A stretch of DNA of 64,000 nt from Streptomyces sp. BV286. Lineage in GTDB: Bacteria; Actinomycetota; Actinomycetes; Streptomycetales; Streptomycetaceae. Below the pieces are notes generated by a model. That model was given only the letters and a program-made list of their open reading frames with translations. It did not search any database and was not told where the DNA came from. The first letter of the stretch is position 1. Each line of letters starts with the position of its first letter. The translations under genes were made by a program, and so were the position numbers. Positions 1 through 7,963 of this stretch are shown piece after piece. Location: NCBI RefSeq assembly GCF_019090165.1, contig NZ_JAHRIB010000142.1, positions 1 through 64,000 of the forward strand, in the 5' to 3' direction.

Positions 1-550
1 GTTCCGGCCCGTGCGGGCGCACGAGGCCCGGTGCCATGCCGACGAGCCACGCCCAGGCGCCCGCCGCGGCACCGAGGGCGAGGTGGCCGGGGACCTGTCC
101 GAGCGTCTGCGGAGCGAAGAGGGAGGCCGAGCTGATGAAGGTGAAGATCACCGGTCCGGGCGGTCCGATGCGCGTCGCGTCGCACAGCGCCTTCTGCGCG
201 GCGGCCAGCAGTGCGCCGACGCAGACCAGGATCACCGCGGAGGATGTGAGCGACGCCGTGACCAGCGCCGTCGCGACCGAGGCGAGCATGCCGAGCACCA
301 CCCAGGCCAGAGCACGGCCGCGCGCCGCGTACGGGAGGTGGTGGGCGTAGAGCGCGCAGAGGGATCCGGCCATGGTGTAGAGGGCGAGATCCAGTCGGCC
401 GAGCGCCAGCAGCGTCAGGTTCGGCACGCCGACCGCGACGACCACGCTCAGCGCGGGCTTGAACCAGATGTCGGAGGGCCGGCCGATCCGCAGGACCCCG
501 GCGAGGGGCAGTCGGCGCACGCGGACGGGGTTCGGTTCGGCACTGCTCAT
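1..550 (-). CDS. FUSC-family membrane protein, N-terminal part (runs off the left edge)
   Basis: Reading the minus strand from an ATG at 550 gives 183 uninterrupted residues to the window edge, so the 3' end is missing. Hydrophobic segments begin about residue 34 and continue through the visible part, with the short cytoplasmic start typical of aromatic-acid exporter/FUSC proteins. The family is thought to export aromatic acids and similar toxic compounds. Codon use matches the neighbours. A perfect 16-bp palindrome lies 20 bp upstream of the start, suggesting local repression. A second, complete FUSC gene is at 19254-20741. Family assignment is fairly sure; substrate is unknown. Confidence 0.75.
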   Translation of the reverse strand, partial: MSSAEPNPVRVRRLPLAGVLRIGRPSDIWFKPALSVVVAVGVPNLTLLALGRLDLALYTMAGSLCALYAHHLPYAARGRALAWVVLGMLASVATALVTASLTSSAVILVCVGALLAAAQKALCDATRIGPPGPVIFTFISSASLFAPQTLGQVPGHLALGAAAGAWAWLVGMAPGLVRPHGPE

Positions 551-569
551 GAACAAAAGGTTAGCAGGT

Positions 570-585
570 GTTTTACTCGTAAAAC
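570..585. promoter_or_regulatory. Perfect palindrome upstream of the FUSC gene
   Basis: GTTTTAC-TC-GTAAAAC is a perfect 7-bp inverted repeat with a 2-bp centre, in an AT-rich patch that stands out from its surroundings. It sits between the divergent FUSC and DUF5134 genes and close to the FUSC start. It looks like a repressor operator; the cognate regulator is not in the window or not identifiable. Confidence 0.5.
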
Positions 586-723
586 ATTACCCCCTTCTGG
601 TCTCCGATCCGTGGTGCACCCCCGCACGCTCCCCGCGTACCCCATTGCGCTCGCTTGCGCTCCGCCCGGCCCGGGCATCTCTTCGACCGGACTGTCCGAC
701 ACCGTCGAGCGGGGAGGTACGCG

Positions 724-1272
724 GTGCACGGTCCGGCGTCGTCCGGCTGGCTGCTCGTCGCGCTGTGCGCGGCGACCGGGGCCTACTGTCTGCTGCGCAT
801 GCGCAGCACCGTCGAGGAGCAGCGCCGCACCGCGGGCGGTGAGGCGCTGATGGGATTCGGCATGGCCGCGATGGCCGTGCCCGCCGTGGCCCTGGCGCCG
901 CCGCGCTGGGCCTGGGCCGCCTACGCTGCCGTGTTCGGGGCGGCCGCCCTGCGCGCCCTGTGGGCGGCGCGGAGCGGCACCCACCATCTCCACCACCTGG
1001 TGGGCGCGTTCGCCATGGTCTACATGGCCGCGGTGATGGCGAGCGGGGCGCATTCCGGAGTTCCCGCCCTCACCGGGGCACTGCTCATGTACTTCACGGC
1101 GTACGTGCTCTGGACCGGTACGCGACTCGTCCCACTCGCCGTCGCCGGCCACCCGGGAGGTGTCCGCTCGGGAGGTGTCCGCGCGACCGGCTGGGGCGAC
1201 CGGCTGGAGCTGGCGCGGGCCTGCCGGCTCTCCATGGGCATCGGCATGCTCGCCATGCTTCTCACACTCTGA
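724..1272 (+). CDS. DUF5134 domain membrane protein
   Basis: A 182-residue integral membrane protein. I start it at the GTG at 724, which has a good GGGGAGGT ribosome site, rather than the upstream start at 655 that only adds an Arg-rich tail. About five hydrophobic segments are visible, with a His-rich motif (THHLHHLVGAF) in the middle and repeated Met/Ala helices like other DUF5134 proteins. Function is unknown. As I recall from other Streptomyces genomes, it lies next to an M56 peptidase, as here (127 bp gap, same strand), so the two may work together. Confidence 0.7.
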   Translation: MHGPASSGWLLVALCAATGAYCLLRMRSTVEEQRRTAGGEALMGFGMAAMAVPAVALAPPRWAWAAYAAVFGAAALRALWAARSGTHHLHHLVGAFAMVYMAAVMASGAHSGVPALTGALLMYFTAYVLWTGTRLVPLAVAGHPGGVRSGGVRATGWGDRLELARACRLSMGIGMLAMLLTL

Positions 1273-1399
1273 GCAGGTCCTTCTCACGCTCTGGACCGGC
1301 GTTTTCCACGCCCCGGACCGGCCGGGCCCGATCGTGGTCTGCGTCACTTGCCGCGAGCGGTCGTATCCCGGGGCGCCGCCGCGCTCATAGGCTGCACCC

Positions 1400-2332
1400 A
1401 TGATGGTCCCCGCGGCACTGCTGCTGCTCGGCGCCCTGGCCGCCGTCCTCGCTCCGAGGCTGCTCGCCCGGACGGACTGGCAGGACCGCGAACCGGTGGT
1501 CGCCCTGTGGGTGTGGCAGTGCGTGGTGGTGGCCGTACTGCTGTGCTGCGCGCTGTCGATGACGCTCAGCGCGGCCGCCGCCTGGCAGGGGGTCCGCGGC
1601 CATGTCTTCGCCCCCGCCCCGCACGCCGTGGTGGAGGCCTACGCGCTCACCGGAGGCCCCTGGGCCGCGGCGACGGCGGTGACGCTCGCACTCGGCGCCG
1701 CGTGGAGCGCGACCATGCTGGCCCGCGAGATCACCCGGGCCAGAACCGGACGCCGTCAGCAGAGCGGCGAACTCCTCCTGCGCGCACCGCTGTTGCCCGG
1801 CGAGCAGCCGGGCAGCGAGCGCCTCGTGGTCCTGGAGGGCGAGCGTCCCGACGTCTGGTGGCTGCCCGGAGCCGCGCCCCGCCTCGTCATCACCACGGCC
1901 GCACTGCGACGGCTCAAAGGACAGCAACTGGACGCCGTGCTCGCCCATGAACAGGGGCACGCGCGCGCCCGGCACGACTGGCTGCTGCACTCCTCGGCCG
2001 CGCTGGCCACTGGCTTTCCGCGGGTTCCGGTGTTCGCGGCGTTCCGTGACGAGATGCACCGGCTGGTGGAACTCGCCGCCGACGACATGGCGTCGCGCCG
2101 TTTCGGCCGACTGACGATCGCCCTCGCCCTGGTGGAACTCAACGAGGACCGCGGGGTGTTCGGCCCCTGCCCCACCCCGCAGGCCCACGTCCCGCTGCGC
2201 GTCCACCGGCTGCTCACTCCCCCGAACCGCCTCCCGGCCGTCCGTCGGCTGAGGCTCACCGCGGCCGCGGCGCTGGTGCCGGTGGTCCCCGTCCTGGTGA
2301 CCTTCGTACCAGGCCTGCGGGCGCTCGGATAG
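1400..2332 (+). CDS. M56 family (BlaR1-like) membrane metallopeptidase
   Basis: A 310-residue protein with hydrophobic segments near residues 1-22, 33-60, 85-108 and at the C terminus. The zinc motif HEQGH lies at residues 183-187, and a downstream VELAADD segment near residue 228 probably supplies the third zinc ligand. This is the arrangement of BlaR1/MecR1-type M56 peptidases, which cleave repressors or membrane proteins. The sensor penicillin-binding domain of BlaR1 is absent and no BlaI-type repressor gene adjoins it, so the target is unknown. It follows the DUF5134 gene on the same strand. Confidence 0.85.
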   Translation: MMVPAALLLLGALAAVLAPRLLARTDWQDREPVVALWVWQCVVVAVLLCCALSMTLSAAAAWQGVRGHVFAPAPHAVVEAYALTGGPWAAATAVTLALGAAWSATMLAREITRARTGRRQQSGELLLRAPLLPGEQPGSERLVVLEGERPDVWWLPGAAPRLVITTAALRRLKGQQLDAVLAHEQGHARARHDWLLHSSAALATGFPRVPVFAAFRDEMHRLVELAADDMASRRFGRLTIALALVELNEDRGVFGPCPTPQAHVPLRVHRLLTPPNRLPAVRRLRLTAAAALVPVVPVLVTFVPGLRALG

Positions 2333-2399
2333 CCGGATCCACCACGCTCCGGGCACCCCGGGTTCGCCTCCGGCCCCACCGGTCGGCGAGGATCGATGC

Positions 2400-3083
2400 A
2401 TGCACTCTCCCGTCGACTCGCCGCCCCACGCGTCAGGCACCGGGATCGCCCTGCGCGTTGCCGCGGCTCTCGCCCTGCCCACCGTGCTGCTGCTCGTTCT
2501 CGTCGCGCTCTCCTGGGATCCACTCATGACCCTCGACGGCGACATCGCCCGCACCACCCACCGCTGGGCGGTCGACGACCCTGATGTGACCCAGACGTTC
2601 CGCATCCTCACGGACTGGGTGTGGGACCCGTGGACGATGCGCGCCATCGTCACCGTCACCGTGCTCTGGCTGGTGCTGCACCACGGTGCGTGGTGGCTCG
2701 GCCTGTGGGTGGCGGCCACCTGTCTTCTCGGCACACTGCTCCAGCAGGGGCTCAAGGCGGCGGTCGACCGGAAGCGGCCCGTCTGGTCCGACCCCGTGGA
2801 CTCCGCCCACTTCGCGGCCTTCCCCTCCGGGCACGCCATGACGGCCACGGTGGTGTGCGGCCTGCTGCTGTGGCTCCTCCACCTGTACGGCGCCGGACGC
2901 GTCCTGTGGCGTGTCGCGCTGACCGTGTCGGTGGTGTCCGTCGTCGGCGTGGGGCTCACTCGTGTCTGGCTGGGTGTGCACTGGCCCTCGGACGTGCTCG
3001 GCGGCTGGCTCCTGGGCGCGCTGGCGGTGGCGCTCGCCGTGGCCACGTACGCGCGGTTCCGGGGCACCGCCGAACTGCGCTGA
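2400..3083 (+). CDS. PAP2-family phosphatase, membrane-bound
   Basis: A 227-residue protein with about six membrane segments. All three PAP2 active-site motifs are visible: KAAVDRKRP, FPSGHAM, and TRVWLGVHWPSD with the last His and Asp in place. The family removes phosphate from lipid phosphates such as phosphatidic acid or undecaprenyl pyrophosphate at the membrane face. The exact substrate cannot be told from sequence. It starts 67 bp after the M56 gene. Confidence 0.9.
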   Translation: MHSPVDSPPHASGTGIALRVAAALALPTVLLLVLVALSWDPLMTLDGDIARTTHRWAVDDPDVTQTFRILTDWVWDPWTMRAIVTVTVLWLVLHHGAWWLGLWVAATCLLGTLLQQGLKAAVDRKRPVWSDPVDSAHFAAFPSGHAMTATVVCGLLLWLLHLYGAGRVLWRVALTVSVVSVVGVGLTRVWLGVHWPSDVLGGWLLGALAVALAVATYARFRGTAELR

Positions 3084-3156
3084 CGGTACGCGCCTGCGCT
3101 GCCCGACGGCCCGGCAGCACACACTGGCCGGACGGACCGGCCGGTAGGGTCCCCGC

Positions 3157-3855
3157 ATGACTGCCGTGCTGTTCGACTTCTCCGGGACGCTCTTCCGGAT
3201 CGAATCCACCGAGTCCTGGCTGCGCGCCGTACTGGCCGATGCCGAAGTGTCCCTGTCCGAGCAGGAGTTGCTCCGGACGGCGAAGGAGCTGGAGGCGGCG
3301 GGTGCGCTGCCCGGCGGGGCCTGTTCGTCGGATCCGGTACCGGTTCCGGACGAGTTGACCGCGCTGTGGGCCGTCCGGGACCAGAGCGCCGAGCTGCACC
3401 GGGCCGCGTACACCGGGGCCTCCCGTCGGGTGGCGCTGCCCCTTCCGGGGCTCCACGACGCGCTGTACGACCGGCACATGACGCCGGCGGCCTGGCGGCC
3501 GTACTCCGACGCGGCCGAGGTGCTGCGCACACTCCATGAGCGCGGTGTGGCCGTCGGCGTGGTCAGCAACATCGGCTGGGATCCGCGGCCCGTGTTCCGC
3601 GAGTACGGCCTCGACCCGTACGTCGGCGCCTACGTCCTGTCGTACGAGCACGGCATCCAGAAGCCCGACCCCCGGCTCTTCGCGACCGCGTGCGACGCGC
3701 TCGGGGCGGATCCGCGCGAGACGCTCATGGTGGGCGACGACCGGCGCGCCGACGGCGGGGCGGCGGCCCTGGGGTGCCGAGTGCACTTCGTCGACCATCT
3801 CCCGGTGACGGAGCGGCCGGACGCCCTGCGGGCCGTGCTGGAGCTGATCCGCTGA
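3157..3855 (+). CDS. HAD-superfamily hydrolase with DFSGT motif
   Basis: A 232-residue HAD protein. Motif I is DFSGT near residue 7, motif II is in VVSNIGWD, the Lys motif is in IQKPDPRLF and the acidic motif is MVGDDRRAD. Phosphatases of this superfamily normally have Asp two residues after the nucleophile; here it is Ser. That departure makes simple phosphatase activity less certain and could point to a different hydrolase reaction. The cap region (about residues 20-110) is long and helical. It is alone on the + strand between PAP2 and a TetR gene. Confidence 0.85.
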   Translation: MTAVLFDFSGTLFRIESTESWLRAVLADAEVSLSEQELLRTAKELEAAGALPGGACSSDPVPVPDELTALWAVRDQSAELHRAAYTGASRRVALPLPGLHDALYDRHMTPAAWRPYSDAAEVLRTLHERGVAVGVVSNIGWDPRPVFREYGLDPYVGAYVLSYEHGIQKPDPRLFATACDALGADPRETLMVGDDRRADGGAAALGCRVHFVDHLPVTERPDALRAVLELIR

Positions 3856-4198
3856 GGACGCGTCCGTCCCTCGGGTCCAGCAGGTCGAGGTGGCCGGCCC
3901 TGGGCAGGTCGGCGCCGGGCGATCGGTAGCGGCTGGGTGCGGTGCGCGGCGTCGGGGCGCTGAAGAAGCACCGGTTCCGGCATCCGGCGTACGTGGCGTC
4001 CGCGGCCCCGTGCGTCTGTGCCCCGTCCCGCTCGACCGGCACCCGGTCACAGGGACGGGACACGTCCTTCCCGTCCGCCCGGGACGATCCCCCGCGTCGC
4101 CCCGAGCGGACGGCAGCCCGGACAAGGCCCCTGAAGGAGCCGGTCCGGACGCGTTGAGTATAGTTGGCTGGCAGCCAGTCAACGCAGGAGTACATAGG
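3856..4198. other. Intergenic region, HAD gene to TetR gene
   Basis: 343 bp with no convincing gene. An open frame in register with the TetR gene extends back through it but has no TetR-like sequence and poor starts. It holds a hairpin at 4053-4076 (8-bp perfect arms GGACGGGA and TCCCGTCC, 8-nt loop), possibly a terminator for the HAD gene, and the TetR operator at its right end. Confidence 0.5.
4163..4183. promoter_or_regulatory. TetR-type operator upstream of the TetR gene
   Basis: Two 10-bp arms, GTTGGCTGGC and GCCAGTCAAC, flank a central A and match as an inverted repeat except for one pair. The site is 15 bp upstream of the TetR start codon, next to a TATAGT-like sequence. The size and symmetry fit a TetR dimer, so autoregulation is likely. 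Confidence 0.7.
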
Positions 4199-4918
4199 AT
4201 GTCCCCTCGCAGCGCCTCGGTCAATGAAGAGTTGCGGCGGCGTTCCCGGGAGAGGCTCCTGCAGGCGGCGCTCGAGCTCGTCGGCGAGCGGGGGTACGAC
4301 GCCACGACGCTGGGCGACATCGCGGACCGCGCGGGTTCCGCCCGGGGTCTCGTCTCGTACTACTTCCCCGGCAAGCGTCTGCTCGTCCAGTCCGCCGTGC
4401 ACCGGTTGATGCACCGCACGCTGGAGGAGGCCCTGGAGCGCGAGCCGCGCACCGAGGACGGCAGGGAGCGCATGGCCCGGGCCATCGACGCGATCCTGGG
4501 ACTCACCCGCGACCACCCCGTGCTGATGCGCCAGCACATGGCGGGCATCCTGCAGGGCGAGGGGTTCAAGCAGTGTCCGGAGCAGCGGCGCCTGGCGGAA
4601 CTGCTCAGCGACACGATGGCCCGCTACGGCTCGCCTGACGCCGCCGTCGACTACCCCATGCTGCGGGCGCTGCTGATGGGTTCGGTCTACACCGCTCTGG
4701 TGCCCGGGGCCGCGATGCCGTTGCCGGTGCTGCGGGCCGAGCTGTTCCGGCGGTACGGGCTCGACTGGGAGCGGGGTGCCCCGCCGGGCGCCGAAGCACC
4801 CGACGGGACGTACCGCGAGGACGTCTCACGGTTCTTCGCTCCCGAGAGCCGCGAGGCGGGCCACGGTGACGGTCAGGAGCGCAGTCGTGAGGCGGACGGG
4901 GCCGGTCAGTCGAAGTAG
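4199..4918 (+). CDS. TetR-family transcriptional regulator
   Basis: A 239-residue protein. The N-terminal helix-turn-helix lies about residues 15-60 (TTLGDIADRAGSARGLVSYYF is the core), followed by an all-helical ligand domain. I use the ATG at 4199 with a GGAG site nine bases upstream. A near-perfect dyad just upstream suggests it represses itself. The C-terminal tail (about 35 residues) is polar and probably disordered. Its stop overlaps the convergent LVIVD gene by 13 bp. Target genes other than itself are not evident. Confidence 0.9.
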   Translation: MSPRSASVNEELRRRSRERLLQAALELVGERGYDATTLGDIADRAGSARGLVSYYFPGKRLLVQSAVHRLMHRTLEEALEREPRTEDGRERMARAIDAILGLTRDHPVLMRQHMAGILQGEGFKQCPEQRRLAELLSDTMARYGSPDAAVDYPMLRALLMGSVYTALVPGAAMPLPVLRAELFRRYGLDWERGAPPGAEAPDGTYREDVSRFFAPESREAGHGDGQERSREADGAGQSK

Positions 4919-6408
4919 TCCGGCTGCGTCTGGACGTTCAGCTCGCGCTGACGGTTCCACTTCGCCGGGTCCGTACGACGGTCGTTGATCTTCAGGACGT
5001 CGAAGCCCTTGACCATGTCGTTCGAGTAGATGTAGCCGTTGTAGTAGTACGCGGACCAGGAGCCACCGCCGACCATGGTCGTGGTGCTCAGCGGGCCGCG
5101 CTCGAAGAAGGCGATCTCCTTCGGCTTCGAGGAGTTCGTGAAGTCCCAGACGGAGATGCCGCCCTGGTACCAGGCCTGGACCATGATGTCCTTGCCCTTG
5201 ACCGGGATCAGCGAGCCGTTGTGGGCCACGCAGTTCTCGGTGTCCGCCTGGTGACGGGGGATCTTGAAGTAGCTCTTGAAGACGAGCTTGCGCTTGTCGC
5301 CCTTGCCGACGATGTCGTAGATGCCGTCCGCGCCGCGGTTCGGACCGACGGTCGCGTTGCAGGTGGCCGCCCCGCCGCCGCCCAGCTCGTCGGTGAAGAC
5401 GACCTTGTTGGCCTTCTGGTTGAAGCTCGCCGAGTGCCAGAACGCGAAGTTCACGTTGTCCTGGACCTGGTCGATGATCTTCGGGTTCTCCGGGTCCTTG
5501 ATGGAGAAGAGGATGCCGTCGCCCATGCAGGCGCCGGCGGCGAGGTCCCGGGAGGGCAGCACGGTGATGTCGTGGCAGCCCGTGGTCTTGGAGACGCCCG
5601 GGTTGGTGGGCCCGCCCGGGTTGCCGCCGCCGTCCGCTCCGTCACCGGGGAACAGGACGGGGAAGTTGACCACCGCCGCCTTCTGCGGAGCCTTGCGCGG
5701 GACCTTGATGACCGAGATGCCGTCGTGCGGCGGCTGGCAGTCGGGGAACGCGGTGCTCGGCGAGTACGAGGAGACGTACACGTAGACGTTCTTGCGCTCC
5801 GGCACCAGCGTGTGGGTGTGGGAGCCGCAGGCCGTCTCGACGGCAGCGACGTACTTCGGGTTCTTCTTGTCGCTGATGTCGAAGACCTTCATGCCCTCCC
5901 ACGACGACTTCTCGCTCGCGGGCTGCGTGGTGCTGCTGCAGGAGTTGTCGCTGCGCGAGGAGTCGGTGGAGAGGAAGAGCAGGTCACCGGAGACGGAGAT
6001 GTCGTTCTGCGAGCCCGGGCAGAGCACCTGCGAGACCGTCTTCGGGGACTTCGGGTTGCTGATGTCGAAGATGCGGAAGCCGTCGTAGTTGCCGGCGAAC
6101 GCGTACCTGCCCTGGAAGGCGAGGTCCGAATTGGTGCCGGGCAGCGCGTCCTTGGGGATGTTCGCGAGGTGCTCGATGTTGGCCGAGTGGACGATCTCGT
6201 CCTGCCCGGGTATCTCGCCCTTCGCGATCGCCGCCCTGGCCTCGGCGGCCTCGCCCTTGGAGACCTTCTCCGACGTCACCGGCGCGTCCCCGGGGTCAGG
6301 GGTCGCGACCGCCGGACCGGCTGTCAGCAGGGCGGCCAGAAGTCCGGCCGCGGTGGCGGCAACTCCGAGACGTCTGCGCCGCGTTCGGTGGTTGTTCAAC
6401 AGGGTCAC
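4906..6408 (-). CDS. Secreted LVIVD-repeat (beta-propeller) protein
   Basis: 500 residues from a GTG at 6408 with an AGGAGG site. The first ~36 residues are a signal peptide: an RTRRRR charged stretch, a hydrophobic core and AVA/T at the end. The mature part holds repeated blades with motifs like FDISNPKSPK, FDISDKKNPKY and WDFTNSSKPKEIAFF, typical of LVIVD repeats, which fold as a beta propeller. Several Cys and HxH residues occur (SHTHTLVPER). No enzymatic function is established. It is divergent from a DUF305 lipoprotein, and the two may share a promoter region. Confidence 0.85.
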   Translation of the reverse strand: MTLLNNHRTRRRRLGVAATAAGLLAALLTAGPAVATPDPGDAPVTSEKVSKGEAAEARAAIAKGEIPGQDEIVHSANIEHLANIPKDALPGTNSDLAFQGRYAFAGNYDGFRIFDISNPKSPKTVSQVLCPGSQNDISVSGDLLFLSTDSSRSDNSCSSTTQPASEKSSWEGMKVFDISDKKNPKYVAAVETACGSHTHTLVPERKNVYVYVSSYSPSTAFPDCQPPHDGISVIKVPRKAPQKAAVVNFPVLFPGDGADGGGNPGGPTNPGVSKTTGCHDITVLPSRDLAAGACMGDGILFSIKDPENPKIIDQVQDNVNFAFWHSASFNQKANKVVFTDELGGGGAATCNATVGPNRGADGIYDIVGKGDKRKLVFKSYFKIPRHQADTENCVAHNGSLIPVKGKDIMVQAWYQGGISVWDFTNSSKPKEIAFFERGPLSTTTMVGGGSWSAYYYNGYIYSNDMVKGFDVLKINDRRTDPAKWNRQRELNVQTQPDYFD

Positions 6409-6601
6409 TGCGTCCTCCCTTGTAGCCGTTCACAGTCGAACGGTCCAGGTACCTCCGCAGTATCGTCTTCATCATGCACAGATCAACAGACGGCAACGCA
6501 TTCGTAATGAATGTTTTTGATCAGCGGTGTTCGGAAGCATGTTAGGACGGTCATCAACACTCACGAGGTGTCAGCCGATTCATGTGCCGCAGGAGGTCAC
6601 T

Positions 6602-7249
6602 GTGCTCGCTCGCCGTACGCCCCGCCGTCTGATCACGGCGTCCGTGACGGCCGTCGTCCTCACGCTCGGCGGTTGCACGGGCTCGGACGACGACACCAAG
6701 TCCGCGTCGGGAACGGGCCCTTCCGTGATCGCCCCCGGCAAGCCGGGTGAGGCCGCCGAGACGCTCTCCGCCGCGGACGCCGCGGAGCAGCGCTCCGACG
6801 ACGACACGCCCAACTCGGCGGACACGGACTACGCCCGGATGATGATCGTGCATCACACCCAGGCGCTGGAGATGACCGAACTCGTCCCGAAACGCGCCGC
6901 GTCGACCCGGGTGAAGCGGCTCGCGGAGCGGATCTCGGCCGCCCAGGGCCCGGAGATCGAGACGATGGAGGCCTGGCTCAAGAACCACGGCGGCGCCAAG
7001 AAGGGCAAGAGCCACACCCACGACCTGATGCCGGGCATGGCGACCGGTCCGCAGCTCAAGAACCTGCGCGCGGCGAAGGGCACGGCGTTCGACGAGCTCT
7101 TCCTGAAGCTGATGATCACCCACCACAACGGGGCGGTCACCATGGCCACGGACGTCCTCTCGCAGGGCAACAACATCCAGATCGGCGAGATGGCCGACGA
7201 CGTGATCGCCCAGCAGACGTCCGAGATCAGCCGGATGCGCGAGATGTGA
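6602..7249 (+). CDS. DUF305 lipoprotein
   Basis: 215 residues from the GTG at 6602, chosen because it has a strong GGAGG site and begins a lipoprotein signal (Arg-rich start, hydrophobic run, lipobox LGGC). The mature part carries both DUF305 hallmarks, MMIVHHTQALEMTEL and MITHHNGAVTMA, each with paired His and Met residues that could bind metal. The domain resembles a ferritin-like helical bundle. DUF305 proteins often sit near copper genes, but here the divergent neighbour is the LVIVD-repeat protein. Confidence 0.85.
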   Translation: MLARRTPRRLITASVTAVVLTLGGCTGSDDDTKSASGTGPSVIAPGKPGEAAETLSAADAAEQRSDDDTPNSADTDYARMMIVHHTQALEMTELVPKRAASTRVKRLAERISAAQGPEIETMEAWLKNHGGAKKGKSHTHDLMPGMATGPQLKNLRAAKGTAFDELFLKLMITHHNGAVTMATDVLSQGNNIQIGEMADDVIAQQTSEISRMREM

Positions 7250-7252
7250 CGC

Positions 7253-7269
7253 GCCGCTCCGTCAGCGGC
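7253..7269. terminator. Small hairpin between convergent DUF305 and DUF6214 genes
   Basis: GCCGCT and AGCGGC form a 6-bp stem with a 5-nt loop, just after the DUF305 stop and overlapping the end of the DUF6214 gene. It is short, without a T-tract, so a weak candidate. Confidence 0.35.
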
Positions 7270-7792
7270 GGGCGTGGCGGGGCGCGAGAAGACCCGCGTC
7301 CCGCGCCCCGGCGATCAGTCCGAGCGCGCGCCGACGGCTGTGCCCGGTCGCGGCCATCACCGCGAGCACCGGATCCCGCCCCGCCCGCTGAGCCTCGGAA
7401 TACTCTGCGGCGACGAGGCGCAGGCCCTCCACGCCGCGCGGCCGCGCAGGGCGCGCGTGCCGCTTGTCGGGACTCCCCTCGTCGGACGTGTCGTCGCCCG
7501 GCGCTCCGGCCGCGCCCCCGCACGCCTCCAGGAGCGGGCCCTCGATCCAGTCGGGGAGCACCGCGAGGTCGTCGAGCGAGAGCGCGGGCCGGGCGCGTAC
7601 GTCCTCGATGGCGACGCATCCCTCGCACACCGCCGCGAGCAGGTCGACTCCGGCACCGTCGTCGAAGGCGAGCCGGACGGTGCACCACGTCGTCGCGGTG
7701 CCGTTCTCCCGCACTTTCCAGGCAGGTCGTACGGACACCGCCCCGTCCGGCTCATCACGATCGGAAAGATTAAGAAAGGATGGTTCCAGCAC
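7262..7792 (-). CDS. DUF6214-like hypothetical protein
   Basis: A 176-residue soluble protein without signal or membrane segments. The N-terminal half has a beta-rich pattern (WCTVRLAFDDGAGVDLLAAV, then IEDVRARPALSLDDLAVLPDWIEGP) that I recognise from DUF6214 proteins of Streptomyces. The C-terminal part contains a helical segment (PVLAVMAATGHSRRRALGLI) resembling a small helix-turn-helix. No clear ribosome site precedes the ATG at 7792, so the start could be a few codons downstream. Function is unknown. Confidence 0.6.
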   Translation of the reverse strand: MLEPSFLNLSDRDEPDGAVSVRPAWKVRENGTATTWCTVRLAFDDGAGVDLLAAVCEGCVAIEDVRARPALSLDDLAVLPDWIEGPLLEACGGAAGAPGDDTSDEGSPDKRHARPARPRGVEGLRLVAAEYSEAQRAGRDPVLAVMAATGHSRRRALGLIAGARDAGLLAPRHARR

Positions 7793-7963
7793 ATACGCAA
7801 CGTAACCGCATGATCAGATCTTTGCGGACAGGCGCGCTCGGGGGGCCGCCGCGGCACACCGTCGGCGCAAGCGCCCGGTTGTGGCCCTCCCCCGACGGGC
7901 CGTGCGGTGCGATGCTGGAAGCACCAGCGAACTCCTCGTTCTCCTCGGGGAAGGGGTTGTGCC

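Noticed and set aside
1385..3532. A 715-codon minus-strand open frame over the M56 and PAP2 genes
   Set aside because: It is antisense to two genes with full active-site motifs, and its own translation is Arg/Pro-rich and without family resemblance.
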